Assembly (NCBI GenBank): GCA_009937555.1
Contig: JAACFD010000028.1
Location: 1 to 12,508 of the forward strand
Source: Chlamydiales bacterium
Lineage (GTDB): Bacteria; Chlamydiota; Chlamydiia; Chlamydiales; JAACFD01
Reading direction: 5' to 3'
Length of the DNA stretch: 12,508 nucleotides
Both the position numbers and the translations under genes were made by a program. This document shows, one piece after another, positions 6,979 to 12,508 of the stretch (position 1 is the first letter of the stretch; each line of letters begins with the position of its first letter). The notes below the pieces were generated by a model. That model was not told the origin of the DNA. It saw only the letters and a list, made by a program, of their open reading frames with translations, and did no database searches.

Positions 6979-8874
6979 ATGCTTAATAATTTGTCAGAAG
7001 AAAGTATTCAAGGTATTTTAGATGACTTAGCTCAATCTCAAGAAGCATTTGCAAAAACAAGTGAAGAAAAGAGAAAGCGTTTAATAGAGCAAAGCGCCAA
7101 ATACAACAGCCTTGAGTTACTTTCGTTTTGTGCAGAATTTTGGGGCTATGATCACCCAGAACATTATCTACTTATTCCTTACGCTTTGCACCTTATTAGC
7201 CAAGGAGCGAAGCATGATAGTTTGGAGGTATTGGACTTAAATTCAGGGCATAGCTGGCTCAAAGAGCTGAAAGAGCTATTCTTGAGAGAGTCAAGCTACC
7301 ATCTAACTCTAAAGCAAGGTAGACTTAAGAAAAAAGAGCTCCACCTCTTTTTTGAAAGCTTATTTTCCTCCTCAACCCAACCCTTTGGTCAATCTTTTGA
7401 AGAGAAATTAAAAGCAATATTTTCTGAAGGAGATAAAGATAAGTATAAAAATGCTCTCAAAGAATTTTCTATTCAGATTGATGCAGTCAAAAAGCGTTTA
7501 AGGGAAAACAAAGAAGCTGGGCCACTAAAGGCTTCAACCTTTGAAGTTTCTTTTGACAATGACCAGGTACAACAGTTAGCAGAAAAGCTTTGTTTTGATT
7601 TAGACATCAAACCAGATGATAAGAATTCATTGAACCTATTTACCAAGCATAGCGGTAAGCTATACTGTTTTTGCCCACAGATGCTATCAGAGTCCTTTTT
7701 ATCTCTTTATTTTGCAATGGAAGGCAAGAGTAAACAAAAAGGCTTTATACAAGATAAAGTAGAAGAAGGGCTAGCCACTCTTTTCTCCTCAGAATATATA
7801 TTTAGCAGGGTAAAGCTAGGAGATACTCATCCAAAATCGACTGCAAGTGATATTCCCTGTGACCTACTTGTCATTTATGACAATGTACTGCTTTGCTTTG
7901 CTTTTCAAAGCCCTGACAAAGAAGATCAACTTTATCCAGTAGGTAGTGAGGCAGCTTCTTCTATCTTAGAGGCTCAGGTGCAATCACCAACTAAACAAGC
8001 TAGAAAAGTTTTAAACTTTGTCTCTCAAGTCAAACACTTCTCCATTAAAGATCAACATAATGAAGTGCTCCAAGTTTTCGATGCTTCTTCTTTAGATAGA
8101 GGGTATTTTATATGTATTAATAGTGAGGCAATGGGAGGCTTTTTACCTCGTATGCGTTTTGCTGATACGTTATCTTTATGTGGGCGTGAAGATCCTTTTT
8201 GGCACTGTTCAATTCATGACTTTAACTATTTACTCAGTCATTTTGATAGCGCTACAGAGTTTATTTTATTTATAGAAAGAAGGCTTGCAGCAGAGTTTCG
8301 TATCAATCCTTTTGATGAAGTATGCGAGGCTGCATATTTGGCTAATTATAAAGATAATCAGCTGCTACAGCTGCAGCAAGATAAGTTTTCTGAATACATT
8401 GACTTTTTTATTCGAACTGACTGGAAAGGAAAACTACAAGAAGAGTTTAGTGAAAATATAGAGCAGCTAGATAAGCAGTATAATCATTTAGTTGCTTCTG
8501 TAGAGCAGTCTAAGCAGAAAGGAAGTTTTGAGGTAACCTCATTTTTAATTAACCTTCCGAGTAACTATAAAAGACGTTTGATGAAAATGTTTAATATAGA
8601 AAGAGAAAGCTTTTTAAAAGACGGGAAAGGTCATGGATTTTCTCGATACTTTAAAGAGCTAGCATCAGGAGTAACATTGTTTTGTGCTAACAGAGAAACT
8701 TTAGACTCTTTCTGGGGAAAAATGTACCAGTATGTGAATAACAAGGTCATGCAAGCTGACTGTAAACAGTGGATGTTAATCACAGAAGTTTATCAGTCAG
8801 GCAAGCAAGTTGGGTATGACTTTAGGATCTACAAAGGGTTACAAAAAGAGCATCACTCCGATCTAGGTTTCTAG
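6979..8874 (+). CDS. Uncharacterised 631-residue protein with a degenerate nuclease-like segment
   Basis: I do not recognise a confident family. There is no signal peptide or membrane segment, so it is probably cytoplasmic or secreted by a non-Sec route. The N-terminal third (1-180) is charged and helical. Residues 256-345 resemble a PD-(D/E)xK/NERD-type core: a helix with E262/E263, then ASDIPCDLLVIYDNVLLCFAFQS (289-311) laid out like the D-n-(E)xK strand pair, and TKQARKVL (338-345) like the glutamine motif. The strand position expected to hold E-x-K reads A308-F309-Q310, so catalysis is doubtful. FWHCSIHDFNYLLSHFDSATEFILFIERR (407-435) resembles a segment I associate with NERD-linked proteins. 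The ATG has GGGAAG (6965-6970) upstream and lies 21 bases after aapJ, so cotranscription is possible. Its stop overlaps the convergent gene by 4 bases. The nuclease link is inference from pattern only. Confidence 0.6.
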   Translation: MLNNLSEESIQGILDDLAQSQEAFAKTSEEKRKRLIEQSAKYNSLELLSFCAEFWGYDHPEHYLLIPYALHLISQGAKHDSLEVLDLNSGHSWLKELKELFLRESSYHLTLKQGRLKKKELHLFFESLFSSSTQPFGQSFEEKLKAIFSEGDKDKYKNALKEFSIQIDAVKKRLRENKEAGPLKASTFEVSFDNDQVQQLAEKLCFDLDIKPDDKNSLNLFTKHSGKLYCFCPQMLSESFLSLYFAMEGKSKQKGFIQDKVEEGLATLFSSEYIFSRVKLGDTHPKSTASDIPCDLLVIYDNVLLCFAFQSPDKEDQLYPVGSEAASSILEAQVQSPTKQARKVLNFVSQVKHFSIKDQHNEVLQVFDASSLDRGYFICINSEAMGGFLPRMRFADTLSLCGREDPFWHCSIHDFNYLLSHFDSATEFILFIERRLAAEFRINPFDEVCEAAYLANYKDNQLLQLQQDKFSEYIDFFIRTDWKGKLQEEFSENIEQLDKQYNHLVASVEQSKQKGSFEVTSFLINLPSNYKRRLMKMFNIERESFLKDGKGHGFSRYFKELASGVTLFCANRETLDSFWGKMYQYVNNKVMQADCKQWMLITEVYQSGKQVGYDFRIYKGLQKEHHSDLGF

Positions 8875-8875
8875 A
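8862..8875. other. Shared palindromic CTAG stop of two convergent genes, in a small hairpin
   Basis: CTAG at 8871-8874 supplies TAG to both the rightward 631-residue gene (8872-8874) and the leftward barrel gene (8871-8873, complement). It is the right arm of a 5-base inverted repeat, TCTAG (8862-8866) and CTAGA (8871-8875), with a GTTT loop. There is no untranslated room between the genes for a normal terminator. The stem is too short and lacks a T-run, so I do not call it one. Confidence 0.8.
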
Positions 8876-9776
8876 ATGTAAATGATGCTGTTGCTCCAAA
8901 GTGGAAACCAGACTTGAACTTATAAAGTCGACGGTTTTGACCTTCTTTGTCATAGGTGCGGTACTGAGGTTTATAGATCATTCCTGCAAAAGCTTTTACG
9001 TAAGAACCTTCAATAGGGCTGTAGCGCATAGCCGCTTCTACACCTTGAGCTCTTAAGTCAAAAATTCCTTTGCTTCTTCTAGCAACACTCCACTTATTTA
9101 GCCCTTCTTCATTTTTTAAACGACGTCTTTCTTGGATAAAGCGATGCTCTATTCCAACTGACCATTCAGGGTTGATGAAGTATCTAAAGTAGCTCTCTGT
9201 AGGAAGCACTATCTTAAGTTTCCAAGGCTGTGACTCTTCTTGATATTCAAAGCCTATAATAGGGTACACATCATCTTTTTGTAAGTTAGTGTAAAATAAA
9301 AGACCAACATAAAGGTCTAAGTCTTTATTGTACTGATAACGTCCCTGTAGCTGACCACGGTATCTTGCATTGTGAGAAAAATCCCAAGAAGTTGCATCTA
9401 CTTGTATTTGTGCTGTGCCAAGTAAAAACCAATTTTGTATAGCAGTAGTAAATCCTCCAAAAGTAATGAGCGTGTCATTGAAGTCTTTAGTTGCAACATC
9501 AGGGTTATCTGTCCAGTTTAGGTTTAGATGCGAGTAGGCCAGTTCAGCAATTAGGCCATCTCCTTCTAAATTTAGATACTGAGTATACATTAGGTTCATT
9601 GAAGCTTGGGTTAAAGAAAGCTTCTTTTCATCATAGGGCTTGGTTTCAGACTTAGCGTCGGTTAGGTGAAACCCTTTCATGTCAAATTGCCAGGGGCGAG
9701 GTACTTTTTCATTTGCATGTAGTGTTGTGATAAAACAAACTAGTGAACTTAATAGGATGATCAGGTTTTTTTTCAC
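8871..9776 (-). CDS. Probable outer-membrane beta-barrel protein (uncharacterised)
   Basis: Read from GTG at 9776, the product is 301 residues with a classical signal peptide MKKNLIILLSSLVCFITTLHA and likely cleavage after A21. The mature part is rich in alternating aromatic/polar stretches (for example SLTQASMNLMYTQYLNL 54-70, DLYVGLLFYTNL 154-165, RYFINPEWSVGIEHRF 198-213, YVKAFAGMIY 259-268) and ends FHFGATASFTF. The C-terminal phenylalanine and alternation are the usual signal for BAM-assembled barrels. The sole cysteine is in the signal peptide. A longer frame from TTG at 9800 exists, but AAGGAG (9783-9788) lies 6 bases from the GTG and abuts an in-frame ATG at 9782, so GTG is preferred. 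A strong promoter precedes it. A possible counterpart is the hypothetical gene beside rnhC in C. trachomatis (CT007 region), from memory and unverified. Function and ligand are unknown. Confidence 0.72.
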   Translation of the reverse strand: MKKNLIILLSSLVCFITTLHANEKVPRPWQFDMKGFHLTDAKSETKPYDEKKLSLTQASMNLMYTQYLNLEGDGLIAELAYSHLNLNWTDNPDVATKDFNDTLITFGGFTTAIQNWFLLGTAQIQVDATSWDFSHNARYRGQLQGRYQYNKDLDLYVGLLFYTNLQKDDVYPIIGFEYQEESQPWKLKIVLPTESYFRYFINPEWSVGIEHRFIQERRRLKNEEGLNKWSVARRSKGIFDLRAQGVEAAMRYSPIEGSYVKAFAGMIYKPQYRTYDKEGQNRRLYKFKSGFHFGATASFTF

Positions 9777-9782
9777 TACCAT

Positions 9783-9788
9783 CTCCTT
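9783..9788 (-). promoter_or_regulatory. Ribosome binding site that decides the barrel-protein start
   Basis: AAGGAG reads on the minus strand at 9788-9783. Its distance is 0 to ATG (9782), 6 to GTG (9776), and it lies inside the frame opened by TTG (9800). Only the GTG has workable spacing, and it also yields a well-formed MKKN-type signal peptide. Confidence 0.75.
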
Positions 9789-9818
9789 TGCTTGTGACAA
9801 GTAGAATTTTTAAAACCA

Positions 9819-9848
9819 GTTATAAATTTTAGATTGATAAGCTGTCAA
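9819..9848 (-). promoter_or_regulatory. Strong candidate promoter of the barrel-protein gene
   Basis: On the minus strand a perfect -35 TTGACA (9848-9843) is followed after 18 bases by TATAAC (9824-9819), which matches the -10 consensus at 5 of 6 positions. TTATAA overlaps it at a 17-base spacing. The start point would be near 9812, about 36 bases before the GTG at 9776. It lies between the stop of the upstream gene (9858) and the barrel gene, so that gene can be transcribed apart from rnhC. Confidence 0.7.
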
Positions 9849-9857
9849 GCGCTAAAC

Positions 9858-10304
9858 TTAGATAGTGGAACCTTTTAAAAGGTTAAAGAGTTTACCGTGG
9901 CTTCTCTCGATGATATAGTTAAAATCTTTTTCTGTGGGTACGGAGAAAACTATGTTTTCATCCATAATAAATTCAGGGGTTAAAACAAGTTTATTCCCGT
10001 CTTGCTTTTCAACAATGATTTTCTCAAAGGTAAAAGATATAGGCTTTTGCGAGTTGAAAGAATGTGTTTTAAGCTTTAGACCTGAGGATAAAATATCTAG
10101 TACCTCTACTTGATCTAAAGGGTTGAGCTGATAGCTATCTTCCTTTGATACAAGAGTTAAGGATTTTATACTGCTTATCTCAAAGACCTCTTCTTGATCA
10201 TCCTCTTTCAGAGAAGGGCCCAAAGCACTTTGGAAATTGTAATAAGTAAATCCTAACATAAGCACTAGTGCTGCAAAAAGAAACAGATTAGATTTATTCT
10301 TCAT
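9858..10304 (-). CDS. Small membrane-anchored hypothetical protein
   Basis: 148 residues from ATG at 10304. A short positive N-terminus (MKNKSN) is followed by one hydrophobic segment (about 6-23, NLFLFAALVLMLGFTYYN), and the rest is an acidic then mixed soluble domain with beta-like stretches (EISSIKSLTLVSKE, PISFTFEKIIVEKQ, NKLVLTPEFIM). This suggests an inner-membrane protein with its C-terminal domain in the periplasm, or an uncleaved signal anchor. I recognise no family or catalytic motif. A frame one codon longer opens with TTG, but AAGGAG at 10310-10315 is 5 bases from the ATG and only 2 from the TTG. It overlaps the 3' end of rnhC by 11 bases, so the two are cotranscribed and probably coupled. 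It could be the small gene beside rnhC in other chlamydiae; that needs a search. It is probably a real gene because of the ribosome site and length. Confidence 0.75.
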   Translation of the reverse strand: MKNKSNLFLFAALVLMLGFTYYNFQSALGPSLKEDDQEEVFEISSIKSLTLVSKEDSYQLNPLDQVEVLDILSSGLKLKTHSFNSQKPISFTFEKIIVEKQDGNKLVLTPEFIMDENIVFSVPTEKDFNYIIERSHGKLFNLLKGSTI

Positions 10305-11226
10305 CAAAGCTCCTTACTTCAGTTACAACTTCTTCATAAGTTTTAAAATGCATTTTACAGATATTACTTAAGGTCTCAACACCAAATTTATGAATAAGTG
10401 TTTTAGCTGCTTCTCTTACTTTAGCAGATGCACCTTTTGGAACTGGTAGATTATATTGTTTCTCTAACGCTTCCATTGCTTCAACAAAGGCTCCTCTGGC
10501 AATAATAGATGCTGCAGCAATTACAATATCTTCTTCACCTTTATGGCTTTGTCTTATGTTTAAGTCTAGCTTTTTTGAAGCAACAGCTTGATTCACCACG
10601 TGCTCATTTGCAAATTTATCAATATGAATATGGGTACAACCACTTTTGTTATAAAGGCTCTCGATACAGGTAGCATGTCCCCAAGCAAGTAACCTATTTA
10701 AGTTTTTAAAGCGGGCGTAGAGCTCATTATATTTTTTAGGGGAGATGCAAATTAGGTGGTGATAAGGGCAGATAGCAATTACTTTCTTCTTAAGCTCTAG
10801 TATTTTAGTGTCGCTCATCTTTTTGGAGTCTTTGACCCCAGCTTTACTTAGCTTTTGTATTGCTTCTTCGTCTGCATATACACCTGCTACGCAAAGGGGA
10901 CCAAAAAAGTCTCCTTTACCAGCCTCATCCACACCAATTCGGCTAGAAAGGTCAAGTTGTAATTCCTTATATGTGAATGAAAAATCTTGAAGTATTTCAG
11001 GCTCAAGGTAGAATTCAATAAATTCCTTCATATCTTTTCCTTGAACTACTAGCTTTCCTGATTCATAAAAAGTGCATGAAATACCTTTTTTCTTAGCTGC
11101 AAAAAAAGTATAGGGGGGGCGTGATAGAGAAAATCCCTGTTGGAGAAGGTCTCCTTCTAATTTATCTTTAAGGTTTGGCTCTAAATTACTTACGAAACAT
11201 GAGGGAGTGGCGTTCTTTTCTGACAT
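10294..11226 (-). CDS. rnhC: Ribonuclease HIII
   Basis: RNase HIII cleaves the RNA strand of RNA-DNA hybrids (primers, R-loops). The 310-residue length fits this class rather than RNase HII. The N-terminal part (about 1-90) corresponds to the TBP-like substrate-binding domain special to HIII. The catalytic domain begins with RIGVDEAGKGDFFGPLCVAGVY (96-117). The acidic set D100, E101, D203 (in HIDKF) and D233 (in GEEDIVIAAASIIAR) matches D97/E98/D202/D232 of the Geobacillus stearothermophilus enzyme with small offsets. AWGHA (181-185) is also family-typical. The ATG at 11226 lacks a clear ribosome site. It heads the leftward set, divergent from rodZ with 164 bases between start codons, and overlaps the 148-residue gene downstream. 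All catalytic acids are present, so it should be active. Confidence 0.95.
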   Translation of the reverse strand: MSEKNATPSCFVSNLEPNLKDKLEGDLLQQGFSLSRPPYTFFAAKKKGISCTFYESGKLVVQGKDMKEFIEFYLEPEILQDFSFTYKELQLDLSSRIGVDEAGKGDFFGPLCVAGVYADEEAIQKLSKAGVKDSKKMSDTKILELKKKVIAICPYHHLICISPKKYNELYARFKNLNRLLAWGHATCIESLYNKSGCTHIHIDKFANEHVVNQAVASKKLDLNIRQSHKGEEDIVIAAASIIARGAFVEAMEALEKQYNLPVPKGASAKVREAAKTLIHKFGVETLSNICKMHFKTYEEVVTEVRSFDEE

Positions 11227-11324
11227 ATATGGACTTATCTTCTTAACTTAACTTACTTTAATTATGAATCAAGCAATGTAGCTTTTTTTAGGTAAATCTG
11301 TCAAATAGCTATCGTTTTATTTGC

Positions 11325-11353
11325 TTGTCAGCTTTTTAAAAGATAGGTATCAT
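11325..11353 (+). promoter_or_regulatory. Strong candidate promoter of rodZ and the DUF368 gene
   Basis: TTGTCA (11325-11330) and TATCAT (11348-11353) are separated by exactly 17 bases, and each matches the housekeeping consensus at 5 of 6 positions. The start point would be near 11360, about 31 bases before the ATG at 11391. It is the best rightward match in the rnhC-rodZ spacer. I found no equally good leftward promoter for rnhC in the same spacer. Confidence 0.68.
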
Positions 11354-11374
11354 CTATGCTTAAACTATTATGAC

Positions 11375-11380
11375 AAGGAG
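11375..11380 (+). promoter_or_regulatory. Ribosome binding site that decides the rodZ start
   Basis: AAGGAG at 11375-11380 is 10 bases before ATG 11391. A longer in-frame reading from ATG 11370 would place this site inside the coding sequence and has no ribosome site of its own, so 11391 is preferred. Confidence 0.75.
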
Positions 11381-11390
11381 CCAAAATACA

Positions 11391-11810
11391 ATGTCTCAAA
11401 CAGCCTTTGAAACGTCTTCACACACCCACATAGGGGAAGTTCTTAAAAAAAGAAGGCAAGAGATCAATCTTTCTTTAAAAGAGGTAGAGAACGCTACTTC
11501 TATTCGCATGAATTCTTTAAGAGCGATTGAAGAAGGAAATATCTCTAGCATATCCCCAGTATATGCCATGGGCTTTGTCAAGCAGTATGCTAATTTCCTT
11601 GGCCTAGATGGAGATGCCGTTGTAAAACAGCATGCCCATATGTTCCCTTCTCCTGTTTCTCAGGAATTTTCCTATGGAATAGGTACTGTTGAGCACAGAG
11701 GCAGTCCAGGAAAAGGGATCAAGTGGTTACCAAACGCTTTTTGGGTTGGAATCACCTTTGTTATGATTATCTCAGCATGGTACTTAGCTAGCTTTTTAGA
11801 ATTGATTTAA
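11391..11810 (+). CDS. rodZ: RodZ-like cytoskeletal/division protein, short form
   Basis: RodZ links the MreB cytoskeleton to peptidoglycan synthesis at the inner membrane. This 139-residue form has an N-terminal Xre-type helix-turn-helix domain of the RodZ kind: HIGEVLKKRRQEINLSLKEVENATSIRMNSLRAIEEGN (13-50), then YAMGFVKQYANFLGLDGDAVVK (58-79), where RodZ binds MreB. A basic linker (about 101-112) precedes a membrane segment at about 115-134, and only about five residues follow. The long periplasmic domain of Escherichia coli RodZ is therefore absent. The chlamydial homologue CT009 is likewise short and has been reported to bind MreB. The gene is divergent from rnhC and is followed by the DUF368 gene after 2 bases. 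A DNA-binding role is unlikely, because the HTH fold in RodZ serves protein contact. The older name yfgA applies to the same protein. Confidence 0.88.
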   Translation: MSQTAFETSSHTHIGEVLKKRRQEINLSLKEVENATSIRMNSLRAIEEGNISSISPVYAMGFVKQYANFLGLDGDAVVKQHAHMFPSPVSQEFSYGIGTVEHRGSPGKGIKWLPNAFWVGITFVMIISAWYLASFLELI

Positions 11811-11812
11811 TC

Positions 11813-12508
11813 ATGCTCAGTTCAAATAGAGGGATAAAAACCTTTTTAAAAGGCATGCTAATGGGGTGCGCGGATATTGTTCCTGGCCTTTCTGGAGGTA
11901 CAATAGCCTTTATTTTGGGTATTTATGACGCTCTTTTACAAGCTATACAGTCATTTAATTTATCATTTTTTGCCCTTCTTATAAAAGGGCAGTTTAAAAA
12001 GGCTAGTTCTCTAGTGCCTTGGACTTTTGTTCTTCCATTATTTTTAGGCATTATTACATCTATTTCAGTTCTAGCAAGAGGGGTGCACTTCTTTTTAAAT
12101 GACCCTTACCTTAGCTTGCTGCTATTTTCAGGGTTTATGGGCTTGATTGTTGCTTCATTCTATACGCTAGTAAGAGAAACTAAAAAACTAGACTCCACAT
12201 TTTACCTTTTCTGTTTAATAGGCATGGTATGTGGCTTTTTATTCTCTTCACTAAAACCTATAGATAATCAGACTTCTACAAGCTATCAGCTCCCCATCGA
12301 AAATTATAGCATTTTACAAGAGTGGGCTGAGAGAAGTGATATTAAAAACTATGATCATAAAAATAAGTTGCTTAAAAACTTAAGCAAGGAGCATGTAGCC
12401 TACCTTATTGATCACTATCCTGAACTTGAGCAGGAAGAAATAGTAGAGACAAATAGCATGAAAGTGGTTAATAAAAAAGACTTTATCTATGAGCATAGCC
12501 AAAGCCAA
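11813..12508 (+). CDS. DUF368 (PopT-like) membrane protein, candidate undecaprenyl-phosphate translocase (3'-truncated)
   Basis: The frame is open from ATG at 11813 to the window edge (232 codons, no stop). The N-terminus FLKGMLMGCADIVPGLSGGTIAFILGIYDALLQAIQSF (11-48) is the DUF368 signature, including the GxADxVPGxSGGT motif. Membrane segments follow at about 68-89, 98-121 and 129-147. Some DUF368 proteins (PopT) have been reported to return undecaprenyl phosphate across the inner membrane for cell-wall synthesis; function here is inferred from family. From about residue 149 to the edge there is a very hydrophilic stretch (for example EWAERSDIKNYDHKNKLLKNLSKEH) of more than 80 residues, which seems long for a loop of this family. 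The gene starts 2 bases after the rodZ stop with no clear ribosome site, suggesting translational coupling. Family identity is secure; the substrate is less so. Confidence 0.87.
   Translation, partial: MLSSNRGIKTFLKGMLMGCADIVPGLSGGTIAFILGIYDALLQAIQSFNLSFFALLIKGQFKKASSLVPWTFVLPLFLGIITSISVLARGVHFFLNDPYLSLLLFSGFMGLIVASFYTLVRETKKLDSTFYLFCLIGMVCGFLFSSLKPIDNQTSTSYQLPIENYSILQEWAERSDIKNYDHKNKLLKNLSKEHVAYLIDHYPELEQEEIVETNSMKVVNKKDFIYEHSQSQ

Noticed and set aside
9869..9884. Perfect 16-base palindrome AACCTTTTAAAAGGTT near the end of the 148-residue gene
   Set aside because: It lies within coding sequence (FNLLKG), has no loop when folded and is not followed by a T-run, so neither terminator nor operator is supported.
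10808..10990. Open frame of 60 codons antisense to rnhC
   Set aside because: It covers the conserved catalytic motif of rnhC on the other strand; there is no independent evidence for it.
11240..11263. Short TTAACTTAACTTACTTTAA repeat-like stretch upstream of rnhC
   Set aside because: Only two to three imperfect CTTAA units in an AT-rich spacer; no regulator or symmetry supports a site.

Overview
The window looks like the chromosome of a member of the Chlamydiae, most likely an environmental (Chlamydia-like) lineage. The DNA is visibly AT-rich. Its two conserved blocks, gatC-gatA-gatB and rnhC (RNase HIII)-rodZ, also lie close together in Chlamydia trachomatis, as I recall from the CT002-CT004 and CT008-CT009 region. 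The RodZ homologue is short, as in chlamydiae. No search was run, so the assignment rests on gene content, order and protein character.

Left block (1-2658, minus strand): gatC, gatA and the first 287 codons of gatB, in operon order C-A-B. These encode the Glu-tRNA(Gln)/Asp-tRNA(Asn) amidotransferase. A 188-base divergent spacer (2659-2846) follows. It holds a candidate promoter for the rightward genes with a run of nine A in its spacer.

Central block (2847-8874, plus strand): a complete polar amino-acid ABC importer of the general L-amino-acid (Aap/Yhd) type. Its order is two permeases, ATPase, then substrate-binding lipoprotein. Translational overlap or very short gaps show it is one operon. 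It is followed after 21 bases by a 631-residue protein with no confident family. That protein has a segment resembling a PD-(D/E)xK/NERD nuclease core whose E-x-K position reads A-F-Q.

Right block (8871-12508): a minus-strand set in transcription order rnhC, a 148-residue membrane-anchored protein overlapping rnhC, and a 301-residue probable outer-membrane beta-barrel with its own strong promoter. The last convergently overlaps the 631-residue gene through a shared CTAG stop. A divergent promoter at 11325-11353 drives rodZ, followed two bases later by a DUF368 (PopT-like) membrane protein that runs off the window. RodZ (divisome/MreB partner) plus a candidate undecaprenyl-phosphate translocase suggests a small peptidoglycan/cell-division operon.

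I saw no tRNA or rRNA gene, insertion sequence, CRISPR array or convincing intrinsic terminator. No intergenic stretch reaches 300 bases. Three start codons were set from Shine-Dalgarno spacing rather than from the longest open frame: 9776 GTG, 10304 ATG and 11391 ATG.
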